Shown: positions 50,640-58,597 of the stretch, piece after piece
Layout: each line of letters begins with the position of its first letter
Numbering within the stretch: the stretch's first letter is position 1
Source of the DNA: Streptomyces carpinensis
Lineage (GTDB): Bacteria; Actinomycetota; Actinomycetes; Streptomycetales; Streptomycetaceae
Reading direction: 5' to 3'
Assembly (NCBI RefSeq): GCF_002154505.1
Contig: NZ_MUBM01000175.1
Span: 1 to 59,635, forward strand
DNA length: 59,635 bases
Translations under genes and position numbers: made by a program
Notes under the pieces: model-generated
What the model saw: only the letters and a program-made list of their open reading frames with translations
The model's database searches: none
Told to the model about the DNA's origin: nothing

Positions 50640-50671
50640 TCCGTCCGGGAAGCTCCGCGTCCCGAGGGCGG

Positions 50672-52288
50672 CTATGCGCCGGGCTTCTCCTCCAAGCGGG
50701 GGAAGAGGACCGCGCCCTTGGTGACCGTGGAGCCGGCCGGGAGGCTGCCCCACTCGCCGGCCTCCTGGACCTTCTGGTCCGCCAGGGCGCCCAGGGACGC
50801 GTCCGCGCCCAGGGAGTCCCACAGCTTCTGGGAGGTCTCCGGCATGACCGGGTTCAGCAGGACGGCGACCGCGCGGAGGGACTCCGCCGCTGTGTAGAGG
50901 ATCGTGGCGAGGCGGGCCTTGCCCTCGTCGCTCGTGTCCTTGGCGACCTTCCAGGGCTCCTGCTCGGTGATGTAGCCGTTGACCTGCTTGACGAAGTCGA
51001 AGACGGCGAGGATGCCGCCCTGGAAGTCCAGCTCGTCGCCGATCTTCCGGTCGGCCTCCGCGACCGCCCTGGCCAGGCCGTCGTGAATCGCCTTCTCGGC
51101 CTCGCCGTCCGCCGTCGCCTCCGGCAGTGTGCCGCCGAAGTACTTGCCGACCATGGCCGCCACACGTGAGGCGAGGTTGCCGTAGTCGTTGGCCAGCTCG
51201 CTGGTGTAGCGCGCGGAGAAGTCCTCCCAGGAGAAGGAACCGTCCTGGCCGAAGGCGATCGCCCGCAGGAAGTACCAGCGGTAGGCGTCCACGCCGAAGT
51301 GCGAGGTCAGGTCCTGTGGCTTGATGCCGGTCAGGTTGGACTTGCTCATCTTTTCGCCGCCGACCATCAGCCAGCCGTTGGCCGCCACCTTGCGGGGCAG
51401 TGGCAGGCCCTGGGCCATCAGCATGGCCGGCCAGATGACCGCGTGGAAGCGGAGGATGTCCTTGCCCACCAGGTGCACGTCGGCCGGGAAGGTCGACTCG
51501 AACTTCTCCGGGTTCTCGTTGTAGCCGACCGCCGTGGCGTAGTTCAGTAGGGCGTCGACCCAGACGTAGATCACGTGCTTGGGGTCCCACGGGATCGGGA
51601 TGCCCCAGTCGAAGGTCGAGCGGGAGATCGACAGGTCCTGCAGGCCCTGCCGGACGAAGTTCACGACCTCGTTGCGGGCCGACTCGGGCTGGATGAAGCC
51701 CGGGTTCGCCTCGTAGTGGGCGAGCAGCTTGTCGCCGTACTCGCTCAGCTTGAAGAAGTAGTTCTCCTCGCTGAGGGTCTCCACCGGCTTCTTGTGGATC
51801 GGGCACAGCTTCTGGCCCGCGTACTCGCCCTCGCCGTCGAGCAGCTCGCCGGGGAGCTTGTACTCCTCGCAGCCCACGCAGTACGGGCCCTCGTAACCGC
51901 CCTTGTAGATCTCGCCCTTGTCGTGCAGGTCCTGGACGAATTCCTGGACGCGGTCGGTGTGCCGCTTCTGCGTCGTACGGATGAAGTCGTCGTTCGCGAT
52001 CTCCAGGTGCTCCCACAGGGGGCGCCAGGACTCGGTGACGAGCTTGTCGGCCCACTCCTGGGGCGTGACCCCGTTGGCCTCGGCCGTGCGCATGATCTTC
52101 TGACCGTGCTCGTCCGTGCCGGTGAGGTACCACACCTTCTCGCCGCGCTGACGGTGCCAGCGCGTGAGCACGTCGCCTGCGACGGTCGTATAGGCGTGGC
52201 CCAGGTGAGGAGCGTCGTTGACGTAATAAATGGGGGTGGAGACGTAGAACGCCTTGCCACCCTGCTTCTCGGATCCAGTGGCCGCCAT
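50672..52288 (-). CDS. metG: Methionine--tRNA ligase
   Basis: A 538-residue class I synthetase. The HIGH-type motif PHLGH lies near residue 28 and the KMSKS loop GEKMSKSN near 317. The zinc-binding knuckle is of the single type (YCVGCEEYKLPGELLDGEGE then LCPIHKKPVE), fitting the shorter MetG form without a C-terminal dimerisation domain. The anticodon-binding helical domain ends the protein. ATG at 52288. Convergent with aspS. Confidence 0.95.
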   Translation of the reverse strand: MAATGSEKQGGKAFYVSTPIYYVNDAPHLGHAYTTVAGDVLTRWHRQRGEKVWYLTGTDEHGQKIMRTAEANGVTPQEWADKLVTESWRPLWEHLEIANDDFIRTTQKRHTDRVQEFVQDLHDKGEIYKGGYEGPYCVGCEEYKLPGELLDGEGEYAGQKLCPIHKKPVETLSEENYFFKLSEYGDKLLAHYEANPGFIQPESARNEVVNFVRQGLQDLSISRSTFDWGIPIPWDPKHVIYVWVDALLNYATAVGYNENPEKFESTFPADVHLVGKDILRFHAVIWPAMLMAQGLPLPRKVAANGWLMVGGEKMSKSNLTGIKPQDLTSHFGVDAYRWYFLRAIAFGQDGSFSWEDFSARYTSELANDYGNLASRVAAMVGKYFGGTLPEATADGEAEKAIHDGLARAVAEADRKIGDELDFQGGILAVFDFVKQVNGYITEQEPWKVAKDTSDEGKARLATILYTAAESLRAVAVLLNPVMPETSQKLWDSLGADASLGALADQKVQEAGEWGSLPAGSTVTKGAVLFPRLEEKPGA

Positions 52289-52333
52289 GGTCGAAATCCT
52301 ACTGGCCCCGTGAAGATCGACTCACATGCGTTT

Positions 52334-52367
52334 CGGGGGGTGGACGGACCGGGCCGTCCACCCCCCG
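52334..52367 (-). terminator. Terminator of the vWA gene
   Basis: CGGGGGGTGGACGG (52334-52347) and its exact complement (52354-52367) form a 14-bp stem with a 6-nt loop just past the stop on the minus strand. Confidence 0.85.
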
Positions 52368-52374
52368 GCGCATC

Positions 52375-54036
52375 CTACGGGCGCCAGGCCGCCAGTACGC
52401 CCTCGTAGAGCTCCTTGTCCGTGAGCTCGCGGGGGGTGGGGCCCGCGTGGAAGAAGGAGGTGTTGTCGGACTTCAGTTTGCGGAGGTAGTCGAACGCCTT
52501 GTTGTCGTGCTCGCCGAAGGCGACGAAGGAGAAGAAGACGGCGGGGTGGTTCTTCGCCGCCTCGGTGAGGGCCTGGGTGGCGGGGGTCTTGGCGTCGGGG
52601 GCGCCGTCCGTCTGGAAGATCACCAGTGCGGGGGTGGCGGTGTCGTCCGTGGACTTCTGGTGGTGGGTGAGGACCTCCTCGACCGCCGCGTGGTAGCTCG
52701 TACGACCCATGCGGCCGAGGGAGGCGTGGACCTCGTCGATCCTGTTCTCGTGGTCGGCGAGGGTCAGGTCCGCGGTGCCGTCCACTTCGGTGGAGAAGAA
52801 CGTCACGTGGACCGTGGCCTCGGGATCCAGGTGAGCGGCGAGCGCGAGGGTCTGCTCGGCGAGGGCCTGGGCGGAGCCGTCCTTGTAGTACGGGCGCATG
52901 GAGGCCGAGCGGTCGAGGACGAGGTAGACCTTGGCGCGGGCGCCGGTCAGGTCGTTCTTCCCGAGGGCGGCGGTGGCGGCCTTGTAGGCGGTGGTGAGGC
53001 CGGGGGCGCCGGACTTCACGCGGGCGAGGGGGACGGCGGGCTTGGCGGACGTCTCCGTCTCGGACGTGGGTTCCGCTGCGGGCGCGGGTTCCGCCGTGGG
53101 AGGAATTTCGGCCTCGGCTTCGCCGGCGACCGGGTTCTCGCTCCCACCCGCACCACCGGGGCGGCCTTCGTCGCCCGGTGCGGGTGGCCCCTGCGGGGCT
53201 TCCACCGCGTCGGCGGCTTGCGGTTCGTCCGTCTTCGCCGTCCCCGCCTCCGGCTCCGTCTCCGGTTCCGGCTCGGCCTGCGGTTCCGGCGTCGGTTCCG
53301 TCACTGTGGCTGTCGCCGTCTCCGTCCCAGGCTCCGGCTCCGGTTGCGTCTCCGCTTCCGGTTCCGCCTCTGTCTCCGGCTCCGGTTCTGCCGCGGCAGA
53401 CGCCTCCGGCTTCGGGTCCGCCGCGGTGGCCGGATCCGTCACTGTCTCCGGTTCCGGCTCCGAGTGCTTCTCCGCCTCCGGCTCCGCCGCCGCTTCCGGC
53501 TCGGGCGCTGGCTCAGCAGATGCTTCCGGTTCCGCCTCAGCGGACGCTTCCGGCTCTGCCTCAGCGGATGCTTCCGGTTCCGCTTCAGCGGACGCTTCCG
53601 GCTCTGCCTCCGCCGACGCCTCCGTCGACGCCTCCGGCTCCGGTTCGGGCGTCGGCTGTTCGGCCGGGGGATCCTCCGGGGCTGGGTCCTCGGCCGTCGG
53701 GGTCTCGTTCGGTGGGGTCTGCGTCGTCGGTTCCACCGGCTTGGCCGGCTTGGGGACCGTGATGTTGTCGAAGGCCGCTGCGACCAGTTCGTGTTCCTCG
53801 CGCTCTGCGGGAGGGGACGTGCGGGGGTCCGGCACGTGGGCCGAGGCCGAGGTCGACGGCCTGGGGTCCGGGGTGGGCTCCGGGGCCGGTGACGGGACCT
53901 GGACCCTGGGCTCCGGCTGCTGCGCAGCTGTGGGGGAGGGCTCCCGGGTCGGAACCTGTTCCGCACCCTCTGCTTCGGCCGTACGCCCCTTGCGTGAGCG
54001 GCCGAACGCGTTCCGCAGGCGAGTGAGAATGCCCAT
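52375..54036 (-). CDS. vWA domain protein with repetitive Glu/Ala/Pro tail
   Basis: A 553-residue protein. The first 15 residues are basic (GILTRLRNAFGRSRKGR); residues about 20-330 are an extended Glu/Pro/Ala-rich region with EASAEAEP repeats; residues about 350-550 are a von Willebrand factor A domain with the metal-ion-dependent adhesion motif DRSAS (in LVLDRSASMRPYY), resembling the TerF/TerY group linked to stress and metal resistance. No ter or MoxR genes are adjacent. The acidic repeat region is probably a disordered linker that holds the vWA away from a membrane or scaffold. Confidence 0.85.
   Translation of the reverse strand: MGILTRLRNAFGRSRKGRTAEAEGAEQVPTREPSPTAAQQPEPRVQVPSPAPEPTPDPRPSTSASAHVPDPRTSPPAEREEHELVAAAFDNITVPKPAKPVEPTTQTPPNETPTAEDPAPEDPPAEQPTPEPEPEASTEASAEAEPEASAEAEPEASAEAEPEASAEAEPEASAEPAPEPEAAAEPEAEKHSEPEPETVTDPATAADPKPEASAAAEPEPETEAEPEAETQPEPEPGTETATATVTEPTPEPQAEPEPETEPEAGTAKTDEPQAADAVEAPQGPPAPGDEGRPGGAGGSENPVAGEAEAEIPPTAEPAPAAEPTSETETSAKPAVPLARVKSGAPGLTTAYKAATAALGKNDLTGARAKVYLVLDRSASMRPYYKDGSAQALAEQTLALAAHLDPEATVHVTFFSTEVDGTADLTLADHENRIDEVHASLGRMGRTSYHAAVEEVLTHHQKSTDDTATPALVIFQTDGAPDAKTPATQALTEAAKNHPAVFFSFVAFGEHDNKAFDYLRKLKSDNTSFFHAGPTPRELTDKELYEGVLAAWRP
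53513..53632 (-). repeat. Five 24-bp tandem repeats in the vWA gene
   Basis: Units at 53513, 53537, 53561, 53585 and 53609 alternate between two versions (a 48-bp higher-order period) and encode eight-residue EASAEAEP units in frame, so array length can change without a frameshift. Confidence 0.9.
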
Positions 54037-54152
54037 GTGCGCAACCCTTCGCGTGAGTTGTTCCCGTCAATCCCTGGCCAGGACGGACACGTAAGGTTAG
54101 CGGCCCCTGGTAGTGATCTTGGGCAGGGGAGAGAGTCGGGGGACGGGCCGTG

Positions 54153-55169
54153 TCAAGGCCGGGTCGCCGTGGACCGGGGCATGTGCATCGTGACGTCGAC
54201 CAGCAGGGCCCGGTGATCGGTGTCGGCCAGCCGCAGGAAGCGGGCATGGGCCGCGGAGAACTCCTCCGAGACCAGCACGTGGTCGATCTGGGCGCCCAGG
54301 GTCGGCGTGGTGCGGGCCGGCCAGCTGGGGGTGCGGTCGGAGCCGGCGAGGCGGGCCGCGTCGTGCAGGCCGGTGCCGAGGATGCGGCGGAAGGCCGCGT
54401 GGTCCTGGGAGGCGTTGAAGTCACCGGCCAGGACGGTGGGCGTTCTGTGGTCGGCCGCCGCGAAGGCCCGCAGCCTGCCGAGTTCCCGCTGCCAGAGTGC
54501 GACCTGGCCGGCGAGCGGCGGCATGGGGTGCGCCAGCTGGAGCCGTACGGTGTGCCCGCGGACGTCGGCGAGCGCGCCCGGCATGCCCATCGTGCCGCGA
54601 ACGCCGTCGGTGCCCTTGAGCGCGTACCTGCTGAGGATGATCGAGCCCTTCGAGCTACCGGCCGCCACCGCCCGCCGGTAGGGGTAGTCGCCGCCGACCT
54701 CCCGCCGCAGCGAATCCTGGCACGTGTATTCGCACTCCTCCACGAACACGATGTCCGGCCTCTCGCGGCGGATCACCGGGACGAGGGCGGGCGTGCCCCG
54801 GCCGAACTCCACGTTCGAGGTGAGGACCCGAATGTGGGCGACCGGGGCGCCCGCCGGTTCCGCCACCCTGCCGTAGGGCTCGATGAACCACGCCAGCAGA
54901 CCGAGCGCCGCCATGCCCCACACCACCCCGAACCACCAGCGGCCGAGCAGGGCCAGCGCCAGTCCCAGGCCGGTGGGGACGAGCAGCCAGGGGAGGAAGG
55001 CGAGCAACTGCGGTACGGGCGTCATGCCGTCGCTGTCGGCGAGCCGGCAGCCGACGACCACGCTCACCCCGGCGAACAGCACTCCCGCGCACCAGGCCCG
55101 GGCCTTCAGGCGCCGTCCGGGTCGCCCTTCCTGATCCGTGCGATCGGTCTCGTACTGGGTCGCGGCCAC
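54153..55169 (-). CDS. Membrane-anchored endonuclease/exonuclease/phosphatase family protein
   Basis: A 338-residue protein with about three N-terminal membrane segments (residues about 25-95) and an EEP catalytic domain (about 110-335). Metal and active-site residues are visible in TSNVEF, FVEECEYT, LAGDFNASQDH and TDHRALLV, with the final DH typical of the fold. EEP relatives include phosphodiesterases and sphingomyelinases, so extracytoplasmic phosphodiester cleavage is plausible. The substrate is unknown. Confidence 0.85.
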   Translation of the reverse strand: MAATQYETDRTDQEGRPGRRLKARAWCAGVLFAGVSVVVGCRLADSDGMTPVPQLLAFLPWLLVPTGLGLALALLGRWWFGVVWGMAALGLLAWFIEPYGRVAEPAGAPVAHIRVLTSNVEFGRGTPALVPVIRRERPDIVFVEECEYTCQDSLRREVGGDYPYRRAVAAGSSKGSIILSRYALKGTDGVRGTMGMPGALADVRGHTVRLQLAHPMPPLAGQVALWQRELGRLRAFAAADHRTPTVLAGDFNASQDHAAFRRILGTGLHDAARLAGSDRTPSWPARTTPTLGAQIDHVLVSEEFSAAHARFLRLADTDHRALLVDVTMHMPRSTATRP

Positions 55170-55211
55170 GGGCCCCGAGCCTACGAGGGGTGGTCCGCGC
55201 GCGCCAGGAGA

Positions 55212-56198
55212 TCAGGCTTCGACGCGTGTCGGTTCCTGGGGCGGGGTCTGGGTGGGGGCCGAGGCGGCGCGGCGGCGGCGTCCGAGGAGGAGGCGAAGGC
55301 GTGGGCGTGGGGGGCGGCGGCGTTTGGTGCGGCGGCGGGTGAGCCAGGTCAGGGCGGCCACGGCCAGCCCCAGGGCCATCAGCAGCCACGAGGCGGTGCG
55401 CAGGGTGGCCGTGAGGGCGTCGTAGACGGCGGCCGCGGCCGGCTGGGAGACCTCGTCGGGCAGGTCGGACAGGGTCAGGCTGCGGCCCACGGCGATGGCG
55501 ACGGCGAGCAGCGCGCCGCCGAGGGCCGTGCCGAGCGCGGTGGCGGTGAGCGCGCGGCGGCGGCAGACGGCCAGGGTGATGCCGGCGACGGCGAAGGTGA
55601 CGGCCGCGACGGGGAGCCAGAAGCCGGCGACTTCGAGCACGTGGAACCCCTTCCGCAGACGGCCCAGTTCCTGGGCCGGGAGCAGGGCGACCTCGGTGTG
55701 CTCGACGGGGATGCGGTTCGCGAGCGGCACGTGGTCCTGGGCGAGCTGGTCCTTGACGTGGGAGGCGACGGGGGCGAGGTCGACGGTGACCGGGCGGTCC
55801 TGTTCGCCGGGTTCGTCGCGTAGGGCGCGCAGGACGGCGTCGTGGGTGACCCGGTTGCCCTCGTTCCACGCCGTGCGGAAGGCCGCGGTCTGGGTGAAGG
55901 ACCGGACCGCGTCGTGCACGAAGGGGGCCACGGTCGCGCGCATCACCCGGGCGTCCACCTGGTGGTCGATCTGGTCGAGGATCCCGTTCCCGACGGTTTC
56001 CGCGATCGCGTCGCGCACGTCCGGGTCGGCGGCGAGCGGGGCCATCGTGGTGACGTAGCGGCTGGTGTCCGTGAGCCCGTACGCCGCCCAGGCCGACAGC
56101 AGGCCGAGCGGCACCAGCAGGCACGAGAGGGCGATCAGCACGGCGGACAGGCCGCTTCGCAGGCGTCGGGACACCCTCTCAGCGAAGGCTCCCGGCAC
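55212..56198 (-). CDS. Integral membrane protein, unknown family
   Basis: A 328-residue membrane protein with a helix at about 18-40, a soluble region about 45-185, three closely spaced helices at about 190-290, and a C-terminal Arg-rich tail. I see no catalytic motif. The soluble part (VRDAIAETVGNGILDQIDHQ; VNDLAPVASHVKDQLAQDHV) is Val/Asp-rich and helical. Start taken at the GTG at 56198 with a GGAG a few bases before; a GTG eight codons later is possible. It may be co-transcribed with the EEP gene; function not assignable. Confidence 0.7.
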   Translation of the reverse strand: MPGAFAERVSRRLRSGLSAVLIALSCLLVPLGLLSAWAAYGLTDTSRYVTTMAPLAADPDVRDAIAETVGNGILDQIDHQVDARVMRATVAPFVHDAVRSFTQTAAFRTAWNEGNRVTHDAVLRALRDEPGEQDRPVTVDLAPVASHVKDQLAQDHVPLANRIPVEHTEVALLPAQELGRLRKGFHVLEVAGFWLPVAAVTFAVAGITLAVCRRRALTATALGTALGGALLAVAIAVGRSLTLSDLPDEVSQPAAAAVYDALTATLRTASWLLMALGLAVAALTWLTRRRTKRRRPPRPRLRLLLGRRRRAASAPTQTPPQEPTRVEA

Positions 56199-56392
56199 CG
56201 GCTCCGCCAGCGGAGAGGCGGCAATCGGGTGACCACGGTGATCACACGGACGTCAGCCCCCACTGGTTGCCGGTGTCACGCAAGTCCCTGCCCGTCACGC
56301 ACGTCCACGGAAGGGGCCGGGCAGGCGGGGACGGCGGGTCCCGGGGTGTGCGCTGCCGGAGGCCCACGGCCGTGCGTTGTGGCCGCGGAAAG

Positions 56393-56845
56393 TCAGCGGA
56401 CGGAGCGACCCTGCGCGTCCTCGTGCGTGTAGAACCAGTAGAAGCAGAACAGGCCGACGATGGCGCCGAACCCCAGTGACAGGCCGACGGTCAGCAGCAG
56501 GGACTCGCCGGACTGGTTGTACAGGAACCCGAAGGCCACGGCGGAGAAGAGGAACCACACGAAGGCGTGCAGCTCGCGCCGCAGCCGCGGGGCCACGTAC
56601 AGCACGCCGGCCATGAGCACCGTGAAGACGATCACGGTCACGAAACCGAACACCAGGTTCCCGGTCGTGATCGGTCCGCCGGCACGCCGGTTGGCCGCGG
56701 CCCAGTAGCCGTAGACGAGTCCGATGACGAAAGGCACCGCCCACCGTCCCACGGTGTGCGCCCGGCCGCTGAAGAAGTCGGGCGTACGGGGCTCGATACG
56801 CGTGGTGCTGGTGGTGCGGGCGGGCACGGGTGCCGCGTGAGCCAT
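56393..56845 (-). CDS. Small four-helix membrane protein
   Basis: A 150-residue protein with four predicted membrane helices (about 34-52, 64-83, 93-109, 116-137) and short polar ends. It resembles actinobacterial hypothetical inner-membrane proteins with no known activity. The ATG at 56845 has GAGGAG just upstream; a longer start at 56944 has none. It is divergent from the caspase-linked operon, so the 237-bp region between holds both promoters. Confidence 0.75.
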   Translation of the reverse strand: MAHAAPVPARTTSTTRIEPRTPDFFSGRAHTVGRWAVPFVIGLVYGYWAAANRRAGGPITTGNLVFGFVTVIVFTVLMAGVLYVAPRLRRELHAFVWFLFSAVAFGFLYNQSGESLLLTVGLSLGFGAIVGLFCFYWFYTHEDAQGRSVR

Positions 56846-57082
56846 GAGAGCGCTCCTCTCTCCTCGTCGCCCCCGCCTACCAGAGCACACCTGGGACGGA
56901 CCCCTGGCAAGTCGGCGGAAGCACATCCGTACCCGTCTTCGCAACCGCAGCGGTCACAGCGGTTACGGTGCTTGCGTACACGACCGACGACGCGGGGGTG
57001 CGCGAGCGGCGAGAGCTGCCGTACGAGGCCGGTGAGCGCTGCCGTACGCGACCGACGACCGGATCACCGACGCGGGGGGACC
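56846..57082. other. Promoter region of the caspase-linked operon
   Basis: 237 bp between divergent genes. It contains two related blocks, CACGACCGACGACGCGGGGG near 56980 and CCGACGCGGGGGGACC near 57069, and a possible promoter around TTGCGTACA (56973-56981). A GGGGGGA ribosome site precedes the ATG at 57083. No gene is seen. Confidence 0.5.
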
Positions 57083-58162
57083 ATGCCTGGAACCGTGCTG
57101 CTGCTCGCGGCCTCGCCCGTGGGCAGGGGGCGCCTGGTGGACGCCGCGTCCGTGCTTCCGGTGCTGGCCGCCGTCGAGCCGGCCGTGCTGTCCGGCACCG
57201 ACACCGCGAGCGTCGTCGAGCTCGCCGACCCGCTGGAGCCGCAGGCCGTCCTCACCCGGCTGCGCGCCGCCGCGGCCTCTCCCGGCCCGCTGACCCTCTT
57301 CGTCACCGGCCAGCTCCAGCTCGACCGCCGCCAGCGCCTGCCCCACCTGGCGCTGGCCCGCACCACCGCGGCGACCGTCCGGTACACCGCCCTGCCCTGG
57401 CACTGGCTGCGCGAGGAGCTGCGGCTGCGCCCGGACGGCACGACCACGCTCGTGGCCGATCTGTACGCGGACGCGGAGAGCTGGCAGCAGCTGCGCGAGC
57501 GCCCCTTGGACACGGGCGGCAACATCGCCGTGTACGGCCGCATCGCGCCGCCGCCCTCGCGGCGCACGGTGGCCGCCCCGGCGTACATGAAGGCGGTGGC
57601 GACGATCCTGCGCAGCGGGCACCGGCCGCCGCCGGAGCGGCTGCACGAGCAGGCGCTGGCGCGGCTGGCCGACGGTGAGGAAGGGCCCGGGGCGGACGGC
57701 GGTCCGGGTCTCGTGCTCACCGCCCGGCGTCCGCCGGCGACCGATCCGCACGCCGCCATCGCCGCCTGGGTGGAGTCCGGGCGGCACGGCGACGCCGACG
57801 CGCTCGCCGCCGGCTGGGAGCAGGCGGCCGTACGGGCGTACGGGGCGGCCTCCGAGGACGCGCTGCACTGGACGGAGGTCCGCGCCGACCTGGCGATGTT
57901 CGCGGGGGACGCGGCCCGCAGCTGCCGTGCCTGGCTGACCGTGGCCGCCACCCGGCTGGCCATGGGGCAGGGCGCCGACGCCCCCGCGGTCGAGTCGGCC
58001 GTCGACCGGGCGCACCACCAGTGGGGACGGATCCGTGACGCCGAGCAGGCCCGCGAACTCGGGCCGGTGCTGGCGGAGTTGCGCGGACGTGTCCCAGGGC
58101 GGCAGCGGGGTGCGCTGGACCATGTGCGGCGGCAGCTGCGGCAACTCCAGGCCAAGAACTGA
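57083..58162 (+). CDS. Probable catalytically inactive caspase-fold protein with helical C-terminal domain
   Basis: A 359-residue protein of no family I can name with certainty. Residues 1-215 follow the strand/helix order of a caspase domain: LTLFVTGQLQLDRRQRLPHLAL aligns in position with the usual FxGHGxxxxxGxLxLAL, and TTLVADLYADAESW with VVVILDCCYSG, but the catalytic His and Cys are replaced. Residues 225-359 are helical and TPR-like (AIAAWVESGRHGDADALAAG; VRADLAMFAGDAARSCRAWL). The start has a GGGGGGA site. It sits 69 bp upstream of the EACC1 gene in the same direction. A regulatory pseudoenzyme or scaffold for the downstream caspase is inference. Confidence 0.65.
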   Translation: MPGTVLLLAASPVGRGRLVDAASVLPVLAAVEPAVLSGTDTASVVELADPLEPQAVLTRLRAAAASPGPLTLFVTGQLQLDRRQRLPHLALARTTAATVRYTALPWHWLREELRLRPDGTTTLVADLYADAESWQQLRERPLDTGGNIAVYGRIAPPPSRRTVAAPAYMKAVATILRSGHRPPPERLHEQALARLADGEEGPGADGGPGLVLTARRPPATDPHAAIAAWVESGRHGDADALAAGWEQAAVRAYGAASEDALHWTEVRADLAMFAGDAARSCRAWLTVAATRLAMGQGADAPAVESAVDRAHHQWGRIRDAEQARELGPVLAELRGRVPGRQRGALDHVRRQLRQLQAKN

Positions 58163-58231
58163 CGTACCGTCAGGTCATCGACTGCTGCGAACCCTCCCCA
58201 GGGACCGTCCCCGGTGCCAGAATGGTGAGTT

Positions 58232-58594
58232 ATGGCTGAGGGGGATGGCGTGGCCGGCCGAGGCATCCGGGTCCGGCTGGACGGTGGCGCGAGCAACAAC
58301 GACGTCGCCGCGCTGAAGGCGTGGCTGGAACGAGAGAAACCGCTGGACGACCGGGTCCGCGACGGGCAGCTGCGGATCCTTGAACGGCCCCGTGCGGGCG
58401 GGCCGCCCGGGCACATGGGCGCGGGCATGGAGATCCTCCTGGTCGTGGCGGGCGCCGGCGCCGAAGCCCTGTTCAAGGAACTGCTGGAACAGACCAGGCG
58501 GGCGGTCGCCGCCTGGCTGGAGAACCGCCGCCGGGTGGAGAGCGGCGATTCACCCGAGCCCCACGTCGATCCGGTGAACCCCGACGAGGGGTAG
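58232..58594 (+). CDS. EACC1-type effector-associated protein
   Basis: A 120-residue protein matching the effector-associated constant component EACC1 of actinobacterial conflict systems: RVRLDGGASNNDVAALKAWL (residues about 14-33), then DRVRDGQLRILE, a GxMGAG-type turn (GHMGAG near 59-64), and a helical AVAAWLENRR end. In described systems EACC1 is encoded next to a caspase or trypsin effector and is thought to link sensing or assembly to the protease. Here only three bases separate its stop from the caspase GTG, so the two are strongly coupled. Confidence 0.82.
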   Translation: MAEGDGVAGRGIRVRLDGGASNNDVAALKAWLEREKPLDDRVRDGQLRILERPRAGGPPGHMGAGMEILLVVAGAGAEALFKELLEQTRRAVAAWLENRRRVESGDSPEPHVDPVNPDEG

Positions 58595-58597
58595 CCC

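Noticed and set aside
49059..52133. A 1024-codon minus-strand open frame covering aspS and part of metG
   Set aside because: Both aspS and metG are unmistakable synthetases on their own frames; the long antisense frame is a composition effect of GC-rich coding DNA and its protein has no domain signature.
52447..54094. Two long plus-strand frames opposite the vWA gene
   Set aside because: They read the repeats as Ser/Gly or Arg/Leu runs and lack any domain, whereas the minus strand has a clear vWA domain.
55640..55649. CACGTGGAAC half-site resembling parS
   Set aside because: The left half does not match (GAGC instead of GTTT), so it is not a ParB palindrome.
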